The position numbers and the translations under genes are program-made. The notes under the pieces were generated by a model. It searched no databases. It saw only the letters and a list, made by a program, of their open reading frames with translations, and was not told the DNA's origin. DNA of 64,000 nucleotides from Episyrphus balteatus (taxonomy: Eukaryota > Arthropoda > Insecta > Diptera > Syrphidae), in the NCBI RefSeq assembly GCF_945859705.1, contig NC_079137.1, forward strand, positions 30,499,322 through 30,563,321, written 5' to 3'. This document shows positions 47,500-59,995 of the stretch, piece after piece (the stretch's first letter is position 1; the number at the start of each line of letters is the position of its first letter).

Positions 47500-47695
47500 T
47501 ATAGTTACGTATACGCCACACGGACCCTCTAAGTTCAAAAAATAACAAAATCCAAGAAAAAAAATGAAAAAGTCGACTTCTTTGGCTTTTTACTGACTTA
47601 ATATTGTCAAAACTCAGTTCAAATTTTGAGAGAAGAGTATTTTTTAAATATTTGATTGAAATATCTCAAAAATGTCAAGTAACAGCATTTTTAAT

Positions 47696-49580
47696 TTGCG
47701 ATATAGGTACTATATATCAAGTTATGCATTCGTAAAAAAAAAAGTTGAGATAGTATTTTTTCATGACATTACGATGATAGATAATGCCAAAAAAGTGGGT
47801 CCCGGAAGTCCGTCTGTCTGTTTACAGACAGGTCTGTAAACGAAGATACAGCCTAAACGGATGGACCGATTGATGTCAAACTTGGTATGTAGCATTATTT
47901 GGCGACTCTCCAGAGGGGTTCTTCGAATTAATTTTTTTGGACCAAAAATAACGGTACTTGTCATATACCGATTTTAGTAAAATTGAAATTGCTCAAAAAA
48001 GGCTCCAACGATTTTGTTTAAAAAATTCAAATGTAAGTTTTTTAAGACAATGTCTATCTTTTAATAAAAAAAATTATTAACGGTACTTGCCATAGAACGG
48101 TTTTTTTTTTAAATCCGATTATCGCCGATTTTGCTAGTTCGATTTTAACGAATATTTTTGTGAAGAAGCATTTATATAATTTTAATATAAGCCAAAAACA
48201 AAATTTAAAAAAAAATAATTTTTGGATTTTTAAAAAAATTTTGAACATTGAATTTTTTTGAAATTTTGTTTTTAGATGTTGATTAGTGATTTCTACAAAA
48301 TGGCATACCAATTTTATTTAAAACCTTTTTTTCCAAAAAATTATTCATAAAAAATTAGTTTTTTTAAAAAACGGCTCTAACGATTTTGAAATTTTTTTTG
48401 TTTTCTAAAAATGCACCTTAATATATCAATCAAAACTGCATACCTGTTTTGGAGGGCAATTTGATTCAGATTTTATTTTATTTAAAAAAAAAAACGATTT
48501 TTTTTTTGTACCTATAGGGGGAAGTGGTCACCCTTCGTACACGGTCACCCTTCGTACAGTGAGCATAAAACAAAAACTAAACGGTATTCAAACACGTGCT
48601 TACTAGTGTGCATAGACATAGTAGGCGCCGAGCTGCTAGATAAATTTTGAATCCTAAGTGCAACGGATTCGGTCGCCACGAGACTTTTAGTGTTTTTTAG
48701 TGCTCTGAGTAATTTTTTTATGTACATTTGATGTCATGTTGTGTTTAAGTTAAGTATGTTTTTGGCTAAACATTAATGAAGAATTGTTTATTAAAGTGTT
48801 AAATTCGTGTTTTAATTATAAATAATGCAAAACCTCAGTACATTTTTTCAAAAATCGATTTTTCTGCATTATGTACAGCTTGGGGAGCATTCGTACAGTC
48901 AAACATGGGGCACATTCGTACGCATACGTATGCCCCCCAATAAATTTTCTTGAGCAGATAACAATCAAAACACGGAGTTACAGTTTTATTGAAATGAAAT
49001 TTAAACCTATAATAAGTTTGTCGCATTCTATAGTAAATTAAGGTTGGTTTTTTTATATAAATTTGTTTTAGAATCGTCGAATCGCAAAAAATTAAGTTTT
49101 TTATTTGTTTTTGTTTTTTTTCTGAGTCAAGTTCAATTAATTAATAAATTAATAAGTAATTAAATGTTTTAAAACTCATATTTGGCATTTGACAAATCAA
49201 AAGTTAGTCAAATTAACGTTTTAAATATCCTGTACGAATGTACCCCATGTGCTGTACGAAGGTACCCCACGGGTGGGGAGGATTCGTACAAAAATCTAAT
49301 TCCAGTAAAATGGCTATAACTATTTAAGCCTTTGACTTAGAAGTGTCAAATTTTTTTGTAAAGTGTAATAATATACATATTACAAATAAAGTCCATTTTC
49401 TCGAAGCTGGAGTGAGTAAATAAATAACTAAAAAAAAATAAGTAAAAACTGTACGAAGGGTGACCACTTCCCCCTATAGTAGGTACCTACATTTTCCAAA
49501 TTTCCATATAAAAAGTCTTAAAAATTTAAGCAACTTGAATTCTAAGAGCAAGTTCGTGCGACCCAGTCGTGCATTTTATT
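47696..49580 (-). mobile_element. Family R repeat, copy 4, split by a nested transposon
   Basis: Reversed R copy: it begins (plus strand) with TTGCGATATAGGTACTATA and ends with GCGACCCAGTCGTGCATTTT at 49580. The CAGACAGA part is reduced. It is interrupted at 48517-49474. With the insertion removed, its length is about 920 bp, similar to copy 1. Confidence 0.75.
48517..49474. mobile_element. 958-bp TIR transposon with CATTCGTAC subterminal motifs, inserted in family R copy 4
   Basis: The ends GGGGGAAGTGGTCACCC / GGGTGACCACTTCCCCC are perfect complements extending through CTTCGTACA, flanked by TATA on both sides (48513-48516, 49475-49478). TTCGTACA or its complement recurs near both ends: twice at 48535-48560, then at 48890-48925, 49230-49290 and 49450. 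Family R copy 3 shows one TATA at the equivalent position, confirming an insertion with a TA or TATA duplication. No transposase ORF. Confidence 0.85.
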
Positions 49581-52307
49581 ACGTTGAAATTAGGATAGAA
49601 AAATTCTTCGAAAATATATTTCAAGAATCTCTGCAAAAAAGTTTTAAAAACTTTTTTAACACATTAATAAAGACATTAAATTGGCATCTATTTCTTGAAA
49701 AGGAACGCAAATGTTGGAACTGCGTTGAATTTACGACCAAAATGAGATAAAAGAGACTTCGATGAAATTTTGTGCATATGCACAAACTATTATATATATG
49801 CTATTATATATGCCTACTCATAATTTTATTTTATTTCTCTAACACTACCTCTTGTACTATAAATACATGATGCAGCTGCTTGTAAATAGTGCTGGTGCTG
49901 AAGCTGACTGATATAGTGCGTTTTTTTTCTTCGTAGGCTGCGTTATGACATAAACTCCCACTTGGCCGGTGTAACTTTTTGTTTATCTTTTTATATTCGC
50001 CAAAGGCAGCAACAGCTGCTGCTTCTCAGCTTACTTTGGCTAAGCTGCGTGCCTCACCTGTGACTCCAATCAGTTTAATTCCAATCGTTGTCTTGGATTG
50101 GTCGACGTTACGTTGCGCCGACTTCGTCGTGGCTTAACTATTCGATAACACTTCGTTAAAGTTTGGTCGTTTTATATTTTACTTTGATTTGTTTTCGGAA
50201 AAGAATTTATTGTTTCTTGGCCCTTGGGTCTTCCCCGACGACACACTTTTTGGATAAAGACCGTTTGACATCAATTTGGATACAAATAAGGTGAACAGCT
50301 ATTGTTAACAGAAACGCAAATTTGGTTTGCGTTTTGTTGTATTGTGGGAGTGTAACATCTTTACAAATTGTTCTTTGCTAATTTTAAATTCTCATCGAGT
50401 ATCTCATAACACGGATTCAAGTAATGAACAGATTGATTTCCGTACCTTAAAACACCGTAATAATGTTTCAAGTTTGATTTAGGTTCATTCAACTCTTAAT
50501 TAATTTTGCATCAGTTAATAAAATATAAACTTAAATGAATAATGCAATTAGATTTTCCAATATTCTTATTTTTGGCGTTTTTACTTAAGTTTAAAAAAAA
50601 AGAGATAACACATTGAGCTCTGAAATATTGGTGCTAAAAGTGGCAGTTTCTCCCTTAAAATTTTATATCATAAATATTTAAAGTTATCAGACCCCAAAGG
50701 TTTGTTAGAAAATATCTAAGTATGCAAACAAAAGATATTCAACCAAATCTCACTTCCAAACAAAAGCGATGATTTTTTTTTTGTTGAGATTTGTTGCTTT
50801 CTTAGTCTTCTTTGTGAGATCAATTAATGGGCTTGTTAAGAACAATAGAAAACTATTATGTATGCGATAATTATGAATAAATCTTTATTCTGCTCAAAAT
50901 ACAAAGTGTGAAGGCGTTTATCTTGGTGAGGTCTTTATAGACGAAGGTCTTGGTCGTGGGTATTATTCATTACATTGAAGATACTCTCTTTATCAAGATT
51001 TTAAGTTTGCAAATGTGAAAAAGAAAATTTAAATTTTTGTTTAAAGTTTTTAAATTTTGTGTTTAACTGTAAATGTTGGTATTTACATAAGCCATAAGGA
51101 AGTGCATATCATTTTTTTTAAATTGCTTGTATATTAATATTGGAGGTTTTGAAAATAAAAAAAAGTATGTACGAAACTGCTTTCAAATTATTTTTCTCTA
51201 GTTTTGTCGTTATTTTACCGTGAAATTGGGCTGTTTCAATGTTTAGTTGCTAAAATAAATCCGCCTTATGTGAATCAAATTTGATATTATTACTACATCT
51301 ACATTTAACCAAATCAACAAACACTTAATTTCAGTATTGATTAATTAATTTCCTGAAATAAAAGATAACAGCTTATTACAAAATCAACAATTTATTCATT
51401 TTTAGAAGTTAACATCATCTCTTCATTAAACATAATTTGCACAGAAACCGAAATGACTGTTTTGGTTGAATAGTTAAATAGTTAAATAAATTCCAAAGCC
51501 ATCATCATTATAATCATTTGCTACTTCACTTCTTCAGAAATCACTATTGTGCTTATCCCGAGTTGACCTCGAAGATTTGGCAGCCGCATCGAATTTGTTT
51601 ACAATGTAAATTTGATAGCTATTGATGATGCTTTGGAATATCTTTTGAAATGCATAAATTTAAACAAAATATTTCACCAGATTGCTAAGTGGTTTCTTCA
51701 AATAAAACAAAATTAAATCCACGACTGAGTTGTACGTTTCTGCTGTTAAGAACATTAAAACATTTTTTTGCTCAAAGAGATAATTTGATGGAAACAGATT
51801 AACAGATTTCTTTTTCACTTAACTGCCGTAGCTTAAAATTATTATATCAAACCCTGACTCATAGAAAACTATCTATGAAAAAGATGTTAGTTTCTTTGTA
51901 TTTATTAAATTTAACTATATGTAAAAACAAACTTGGGAAAGGTAAAAAAATTTTATATGGAAAATATTTTTTTCAAATTTTAGTTGATCAACAATTATGT
52001 TCCATGCCTTTGTAGTGTTAGAGCGTTATGCTCAAATAAAAACTCCTGCTCAAAATTGACACACACCTCTTAACTTTTGTAATAAAACCGATGTACATTT
52101 TTTTAAGATGGTTTTAAAAGTCTTGTGAGTGTGCGTATTTTAGTGTATTTGCTTATTTCAGTCAAATGCTAATCAGCAACAATAGTAAGAATGAAAAAGA
52201 AAAAAAATCAGAAAAAAGTGACAGTTCTTTCCACTTTGAACTCGTGCATCAAAATAAACTGCGGACCAATTGTATTGTTTATTGGCCCGCCATCCTGTTC
52301 TAGAATA
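49581..52307. other. Intergenic, nothing assigned; less A+T-rich patch 49860-50150
   Basis: The patch is rich in GCTGCT/CAGCTG and might be regulatory or a non-coding exon, but no ORF, TATA box or paired splice site is convincing. 50150-52307 is featureless. Confidence 0.35.
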
Positions 52308-52440
52308 CCACACAGAGAAAAAAAAATAACAATTTGTATAGTTAAAACCGGGATAACTATTTTAAATAGTCATTACTGACTATTTAAATAGTCACATATA
52401 ACTATTTTAATATTAAAATTGACTATTTATTAGTTAATTT
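52308..52440. mobile_element. Copy of the CACACAGA / CGGGATAACTATTT module
   Basis: ACCACACAGAGAAAAA then AGTTAAAACCGGGATAACTA and serial AACTATTT/AAATAGT blocks match the centre of the MITE at 6528-6763. The AACTATTT repeats are internally inverted. Ends are undefined. Confidence 0.45.
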
Positions 52441-55400
52441 CGAGAATACGAGGGCAGCAACTTTGGACACTTAACTCAGGTCTAGGAAAGCTTACTTACT
52501 CCATACGTGTTTCAAAGTAGAATATATCCCAGGAAAATCTATGACCCACCCCTAAAAAGTAGACAGACAGACTTCAGCAAATCTCTCCCCAAACCTTTTC
52601 TACGCTCATTCCATTCTATCACATACATTTTAGCTCATTCTTGTCTCATTTGAGACAAGAACCATTATACTGAGATTTAAGGTACTAATAGGTTTCTTCT
52701 GTAGAATAATTAGAGTGTGCGTTAAATTTTAGCATGAGTGTTTTTTTGCAAATATATCTTAAAAAATGAAAATAAACCTTTCCTGTCAAAGGCTTTATTT
52801 AATTTCTTTAATAAAAACAATGAAAACATAAATTTATTAAAATATGAAACGTAATTTTATAAACAAATTTCTAGCTAAAGCGGCAATTTTTAATGGGTAA
52901 AGGTTTAAAAATGCATTTTTTCGTCATTTCCAACAATATTTTCGGTAATGCTTTGAACAAAATACAAAATTGTTTGAATCAGCCTAATATACATAATTCA
53001 AAATAATAAATAACTAATCAGCTTAAATCTAATCAATTCAACGCATGCATTTTTTTATGATTAAACAATTAAAATAAGACGAACTTATTTAAAACTAAAA
53101 ATTTCTTCGGTTCATCAACTGTTAAATGCGTCATCGGAATCCAAAGTTTGAGAAATATCTTGGAATTTTTAATACATAATTTGCCGTTTTAATGTCTTTT
53201 GTAGATGTATTGCTAGCTTAAACCCTCGTTTAAAAATACACCGGTTTAGCGTCTCTAAAATTTATAATATGTTAATAAAATTCATAGGATCGTCAAACTT
53301 GAGAAACTTGTAGGCAATTTACACTTGAAAATTAATCATTATGTTTATTATAAATTTCAATCCAGATAAATAATATGATCGTAAGTTTTATTCATTGACA
53401 TAATACAGAAATAAAATTGATTATGTTATGAGTTTGAAGATTACTGTATGCATGCACATTTGAAAGTAAAAGTAAAAGTGGGTGTTCACTGTTCACAACA
53501 GGAAATCATCACACCCCAATCAAGACCCAAGCCAATTTCATATAATTCAAATAAAAATTGTAAAGTTTCTATTTGTATTACAGCTTACAAAATTATATTG
53601 TACTTTTTTTTCTTTAAAATGTTGAACCAAATTATTCACACTCAATTATGCTCTAGTACAGATACATGAACCCTGATCTAAAGGTCGTTGTTCGAAGTTT
53701 GTATTAATGAAGCAATTATTCGGCCACAACCATACAACAGTTTGACAATATTGTTGCCTAATCACAGTGCGTGGGTAGGTTTGGTTATTTGTCAAGAAAT
53801 ATTGTGCATACAATAGGAGTTTCTTCCATTAATTATAATTTGTACTTGGTAATTAATTCATTGTGGGCGATTTCACTTTTGTAGACTTGCTTTGCTGAAC
53901 GTGATTGTATTTGAGTAGGCATAGTTTTACTTGTGACTATATGATGACTATTGAAAAAACTATGTAATAATTTGGCGGGTTAATTTGTACCAAAAAAATA
54001 AGTTTGAAATATACACCAAACACAAAACAAAACTACGAAACGATGGTGGAGATTTTTAAATGTGTAATGTGTATCACAAGTTTTGAACTTAAGCTCTTGC
54101 AAATGCCAAAAGAAAGTGTTTCCTGAAATATTATCATCCATTTTTATAAGTAAGGTTAGAAGGACCATTGACCAGGGCAAGTTATATTATTTCCCTCGCA
54201 ACTCTCTGAATTGATTGCTTCCTCTATTAGGTCTACAGTTTAGTTAGGAAAAGGGCTAATATGACGGCAGTTGAAAGTACATATGTCTACTCTAAGCTTT
54301 CCCAGAAAATGTTAGGCTTCTTCTAACATAATAATCAAGTGTGGTAATTGGGCGTTCAAATAAAGTGGTGAGGAAGACCGTTTAGATTTAGTTTAACTGG
54401 TTAGCTATAGCAGGCGATAATACCCCTCTTTAGGTATTGATAGTATGCTGTAATAAATGTAGCTTGTTCTCAACCGTTTTTTAAAGTTGGTATTCAACTC
54501 ATAGTCAAAGACTTGCCTAACTGCATTCCTTCCAAAATGTTTAAAGGGGGTCTCTTTGTCAAATAAGACTTCCAAGTAATTTACTTTTCTACTAACTTGC
54601 TGACCGGCTTAAAAGTCATCAGCAGTTTTGCGTGCTGGAACACTGTCATTTTGATAGCGATGGTAAAGCAAGGTAGACAAGTACAAATGGCGACTTAAAA
54701 AAAAGTATAATGTTTAAGATCATAGGTGGTGGATGGTTCAATGGTTTTTATAGATTGGTAGTTAAGGAGAGGTGCATTTAAAAGCAAAACAAAAATAGGG
54801 CTGAATGAACGTTTTCGTGGCTATAGGTCATAGGTATTCCTTAAAAGATCAAGTAATCGTATTTCTGTAAGTTTTATGAATTCGCTTATGATCAAAATCC
54901 TTTCCCTAAGACCACTTGATACTTACTTAAAGTGATTTTGCATTAGCTTTGGTTGCTTAATGTATAAAATGCATCTTATTTAATAATTAAAAGATATTGT
55001 TTATGGTATGGCGATGATGCTGAAATTCAACAAAGTACATATATTAAAAATCATAAGTTGCAGTTAAGTCAAAAAGCAGGTATTGGTTCATTATTTTTTA
55101 ACTTTGACATGATTAAACTTAAACCCATGCAGCGTCATTTCTACACTGCTCTTGAGTGATCCTAGTCATTATGCTTGTTACTGTGATTACCTCTTTTATA
55201 AACCTTGGTGTTGAATTCTATGTTAGTGTTCCTTTTTCTTGCTCTACTTTGCTCTATTAGATCAATTACTGCTGCTAAAATGTATCGCTGGGTTAAGTTT
55301 GGAAAAATTTTTTTATTTGGTATATCATCGTTTTACTTATCTCTAAGTAAAGGTTCTTTATCTCTTGATGTTTTAAATCAGTGAAAAATAAATAAATCCA

Positions 55401-55849
55401 TTATCCATTCCTATACAATAATCCAAAACCCTATATCAACCTTCTAGTTAATCGAACAAAAGCCATATAAAGGTCATCATCATCACATCACAATCCAACA
55501 TCTTACTCGCAACAAAAGTATAAACAATTTCGCAACATTCCACCTCAAGTAAACCTACTTTGTTATATGGATAACTCAAAACACCAGTTTCTGAATTGCT
55601 TCAAGACCGCAACTTAAACGAAGTATGACACTTGTTTTAAATCCACCGTTCAGGGTTATTGTCATAAATTTTACAGTGAGCAAGAAATCTCACGACAAAC
55701 AGAAGATTTATGCATGTTGCTTGAGATATGTATAAGAAATCAGCAACACTAATGAACAGATATACAACTCTACAATGATCACTCCAGTTGTTGTGAGATC
55801 CCTAGTTTTTTTTTCGCATTGCTGCTTACTGGTTCCATCACATCACAAT
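52441..55849. other. Intergenic, one small hairpin
   Basis: TTCTTGTCTCA at 52638 and its complement TGAGACAAGAA at 52651-52661 form an 11-bp stem with almost no spacer. No gene is seen elsewhere in this 3.4-kb stretch. Confidence 0.4.
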
Positions 55850-56330
55850 CAACAAATTGTATAAGACCCGACACCATCACCGTCATCGGCATCGCCACCA
55901 CCACCGCCACCGATCGAGGCAACCGGCTTCTCTACGCCACAATTGAGCGCGCGTTCTGCAAACGTTTAGTTTAAAATATTTTTATTGATCCCCTGCAACT
56001 GCTTCATCGGATATACTGGGAAACTTAAATGAAATGTTCAATTCAGCGTATAAAAACCAATAAAAACCTGAATTAAATGCCGATCGTCTACAACAATATG
56101 ACTTCTGGGAACAGCATTAAACTTGGACGTTAAGTGCAGCGCAACAGAGCAGCGTTACGGTATAAAACTATACCCATTACAACATCGCTCTACGGAAGGC
56201 GAGCGTAAAACCTGTCGCCTGGACCCGATGCTACAAATAGCCTTTATGGAAATTATAAAACACTACTGGAACCGCGCCGATACCAATTACTCTGGTGGTT
56301 TGTCCAGTAAATAAGAGAGGCTGGTACCTA
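55850..56330 (+). other. Less A+T-rich island, possible 5' exon or regulatory DNA
   Basis: It starts with a CCACCACCACCGCCACCG-type stretch and continues with an open frame at 56123-56314. A donor-like GTAAAT occurs at about 56308. It is upstream of, and on the same strand as, the gene ending at 59879, so it could supply that gene's 5' exon, but the link is unproven and no protein motif is recognised. Confidence 0.25.
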
Positions 56331-56608
56331 CATACTTTGCAGCAAAAATTACGTAAGGATTGTATGTGTTGTGTCTGACTGGCTGGACAGGAAGTTAAAA
56401 TCTTAATGTTTTGTTTACAATAAGGATGGCACTGAACTTGCTCCAAGCTGCATTACTGTCATGCAACTTTCTATAAATCTGCGTATTAAAGTTTAATACC
56501 AGATACCATCTTATTCAGATATAATTATATTGCTCTGGACTTAATTTTAAAATAAAATTTTCTCTCTTTGTTTTCTATACAATTATTAATTAATTAATTG
56601 GATTCGCT

Positions 56609-56749
56609 TCACACCGTTAAACAATATGGCGCATTGAGGCGCCTTCGTCTTTGGTGTTCTCCTTTTCCGCTTGGTCTTGTACGAGCTTGAGAAGATGACG
56701 ATGAGCCATCTCGTATACCAAACATGGTGCGTGCATGGTGCTGGTGCAT
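56609..56749 (-). CDS. Candidate terminal exon on the minus strand, family not recognised
   Basis: After ACTAACCATCAG, which resembles a branch point plus acceptor, the minus strand reads 46 codons from ATG at 56749, rich in His, Ser, Arg and Gln (RDGSSSSSQARTRPSGKG, then RRRRLNAP), to a TGA at 56609-56611. Codon texture is better than that of its surroundings. No preceding exon is found. Confidence 0.2.
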   Translation of the reverse strand: MHQHHARTMFGIRDGSSSSSQARTRPSGKGEHQRRRRLNAPYCLTV

Positions 56750-57153
56750 CTGATGGTTAGTAATTAGAAACATGCACTTGAACTTAGTGTCAGGAATGGA
56801 GTTGTGTAGGTATTGAACATCATCAACGTGGGCGCTGACTTGAAGAAGATGTTGTTCGCTTGCATGCAATGATATTCATTCTTGAAGATTAATGTTTGTA
56901 TTGTGTTATATTTGGCTTACAAAAATTTCACATCATCTGGTTGAAAATACAGATGGAAAAGTGAAAATGCTTTTAGGGTGGTGCATTATGAAGATAATTA
57001 ATTCATGTCTTCTTAAAAAAAAAAAAATCAAAGACAATATTTACTGGGTACGTTGCATTGTTTGCGAAAATATTTTAACATGAAATCTAAAGAAGACTTA
57101 CGTTTGTTACTTTTAAGGCATCGTTGCACAGATAGCATTATTAGCGTTACGTT

Positions 57154-57342
57154 GAAAAAGGAGGAGGTATTCAATTCGTCTGTATTTTTTAAATTTTTTT
57201 TATGTTTGTTACCTCATAACTTTGGACTGAGTGAATCAATTTTGATAATTCCTTTTGTATTGGAAAGCTGCAGTGTGGTCCCATTTCAATTTCGTTCAGT
57301 TCTGACTATAGGAACTATTAGAAAAACCATAAAACCATGGAG
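57154..57342 (-). mobile_element. Second copy of the ACCGACTTCC MITE family, ends lost
   Basis: On the minus strand it follows the copy at 7972-8199 block by block: CCATGG, ATAGTTCCTATAG, GAACGAAATTGAAATGGGAC, CACTCAGTCCAAAGT, ACAGACGAATTGAATACC, TCCTCCTTTTT. Both terminal ACCGACTTCC repeats are missing or degraded. A small inverted pair AGCAAAGCTTAT/ATAAGCTTTGCT follows at 57341-57376. Confidence 0.75.
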
Positions 57343-57376
57343 CAAAGCTTATCCGATATCTGTAATAAGCTTTGCT

Positions 57377-58911
57377 GATATTATTTTTAAAAAATTCTTA
57401 AGTGGCAATTTAGTGCTGCATCTTATACCTAAAAAAATCTTCACCATGGCCTCGACCAATATAATAAAACCGTCGGAAAAAAACAAGGAATGGTCAAATA
57501 ATGTCATCTCGGCTTATTAAAAACTCAACAATTGCAATTTTCACTTAAATTTTCCAATAAAAAAAGTTACACATACGCCACAGTGTCCCTTTAAGTTTTC
57601 TCTAAATTATTATTCTTCTTTCTTTGATTCGGCGCTGTTATGATCTCTGTTATGATGATGTCGAAGGGATGATAACTCTCTCACGTATCTGCTTCACAGT
57701 ATTGAACCGCATGTGGGGTTCGCCGATTGACCTAAGAAATCGGCGTCAAACCTTTCGGTTTTGTAACCAACTGAATGCTGGTGTTTTTGCATTTGCTTGT
57801 ACCAGGAGTTTTTTAAGCCTTCCTTTCTTCTTACTTCGCGATCGTATTGGAACATTGCAACAACGTTTCTGATTCTCAGGATCTCACCTTTGAACATAAA
57901 AATACGGTCGTGTAGGCTTCTGTTCTTTGTACTTCTGATTCGATCAATCTAATTTACTATGTAAGAGCTGGAGGCACAAACGCGAACAAATTATGACCCT
58001 ATTTACAGTTATTTTATAGGTTGTGAATTTTGTTTCGTTAAGGAAAGCTGGATTTAGCCTTATAAATAAAAATATATAAACCCATTCTTAACCCAATTCT
58101 CAATGAAGAAAGAGCTGTGTGTAACAGTGTAGTAAAACACATTTTGGATACCAGCCTAATTAGCCAATTAATATTTACATAACTTTATTTAATTTAACTC
58201 ATTAATGTTTTACTATAGAAATCTAAAGTATTTATTTAAAATTTGTTCATTTTGCAAGAGCAAAAAATGTTTTTCTTTAATTTATTAAGCCAATTTAGAT
58301 TGTTTTCGATACCTATTCAGAATTCAGAACCTTACAATGCCTTACTTCTTCAAAATTTCTATTGATATACATATTTACCATAAACCTACTAAACCTCATT
58401 GTAAATTGTGCAATATTTAACAACCAAATATCATGTTTTTTTAAGCCTTCTACGTTCATCAAACTTTTACCAACCAGAACCACTCACCTATGAACAATTT
58501 GATTTCGTATATGTCGAAACCCACAGTATTCATCATAAGCTTATTAGAGGCTAAACCACATTGCAAGGGGCAGTTAACTTAATGCTCAAATGATTGCATC
58601 GAAGAATAATTTTCACTTTTAACCAAACTGATATACCTATCGTGCACCTGAGCCACTGCGCCGCCACAGGTCGTCTTGAAATAAGTTTGCCATAATTTAA
58701 TAGCAAAAGAGTATCATTATAGACTAGCTATATGCAAAGCAATTGATATTGCAGCAACAGTGCGCACACCGCACCGCACGTTCCATAAATTATTTTAATA
58801 ATGTCTTTGACGCATGGCTTCAACACCCGAAGCTTTTTGCTGTTTTAAACTTTACTTTCAATCTATTTAATTATGATCTTTTCTTATGGTTATTTTCGTA
58901 TTCAATTTCAG
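57377..58911. other. Non-coding, immediately upstream of the 58912 exon
   Basis: 57600-57900 is less A+T-rich and open on both strands but shows no family motif. A GGCGTATGTG-type terminus lies at about 57553-57585. The stretch ends in the acceptor TTCGTATTCAATTTCAG, so at least its right part is intron. Confidence 0.4.
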
Positions 58912-59879
58912 ATGCGCGAGAGAACTGCACGCACAATGCAAAGGCGTCGAGGCCCCAAGCTTCCTCTGCCAGTGGAGACTTCAGATTCCACTTATTATTC
59001 TATTGACACAACTGAAGATATCTATGGCACAAATATTTTGCCATCGCAAAGGTGCTACGTGGATCCCTGGGATTTAGAGAACTATGACTACGTCCGCAAG
59101 TGCGTTCATTTAATAAAACTTATTTCAAAGGACTCCTTAAGCTATTTATGTTGTTTTATAGGAAGATAGATGCAACCCCACAAAGTACGTCCATTTATGA
59201 TACATCGATGTCTCCAAGTCCAGCTGGAGAACCAGTACCAACACAGTATTTTTACATGCCGAAAAGAGGTGAGTTGGACTGTGGAGACTGTTTTAGCAAG
59301 ATGGACGAAGGAGGGCTCTTTAACACAGTTAAATATGATGACTATCCTGGAAGAGACTCAAGGATGTACAATACTTATGGTGGTATGACTGTAAATACTC
59401 TTTTTTGTATGGAAAACTTAAAATTTGTTTCAGACTTTGGCAGCTCTTCCCCCTCATCGGAGAGGAACAGCAGCTGCGGAGAAGAGAGTGTTGCCACTCT
59501 AAGACGTAATGCTAAGGCTGGATTTGGTGCTATTCCCCGAAGGCGGGGCATGTCACTACCGAAACCTGAACCAACAGTCGATTATCCTTCAGCCCCTTAT
59601 GATTACTGCAGTCCATATGGAGAGACTCCATATGCATCTGTTTGCAGTGTCCCAGATTGCTATGAATGCTTGGCCCAGAACCACAATGCACTTCTCTACT
59701 CCAGCCCTCCATCGATCTATGAGAGTTCTTTTTATGGAAGCACTTTGAGTCGAAGATCTGAATCATTATACAGTAACACGTATGGCAATAAGTTTGGATT
59801 GAGTAAAAAAGGTCTGCTGCAAATCGACTACTCTTGCAGTTGGAATGACCTGGATCGTATTATAGGGAGAAGCTTTTAA
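58912..59879 (+). CDS. Tyr/Ser-rich protein of unknown family, last three exons
   Basis: The exons are 58912-59099, 59162-59382 and 59434-59879 (donors GTGCGT and GTATGA, acceptors TTTTATAG and TTTGTTTCAG). The joined frame ends RIIGRSF at the stop 59877-59879. Counting from the ATG that opens the first exon gives 284 residues; since that ATG sits exactly at an acceptor, upstream coding exons are also possible. The sequence begins with a basic QRRRGPKLPLP stretch, then YSIDTTEDIYGTN and VDPWDLENYDYVRK, many YxxP/SxYxS-type Tyr sites, a Cys-containing middle, and a conserved-looking tail GLLQIDYSCSWNDLDR. There is no signal peptide, TM helix or known fold. It may be an intracellular adaptor or the cytoplasmic tail of a receptor. 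The second intron is only 51 nt and in frame, so retention would add 17 residues. Confidence 0.75.
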
Positions 59880-59995
59880 AAATGAGTTTTGTTTTCGTAT
59901 TTATGTATGTATTTTTTTGTTATTATGTTAAAGGGGACCTATGTATTTATTAATACATTAGAAAAACAGAATAAAATATTTTTTCTTTAAAAAAT
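59880..59995 (+). terminator. 3' UTR and poly(A) signal of the 58912-59879 gene
   Basis: AATAAA at 59970-59975 lies about 90 nt after the stop, followed by T-rich DNA; a short 3' UTR is implied. Confidence 0.55.

Noticed and set aside
57624..57897. Open frames on both strands resembling a retrotransposon fragment
   Set aside because: No reverse transcriptase, integrase or zinc-knuckle motif could be pointed to, so no family was assigned.
58912..59879. Ack nested within a giant intron of the 58912 gene (first exons left of the window)
   Set aside because: Nothing in the sequence supports such a host gene; a 5' exon nearer by is simpler.
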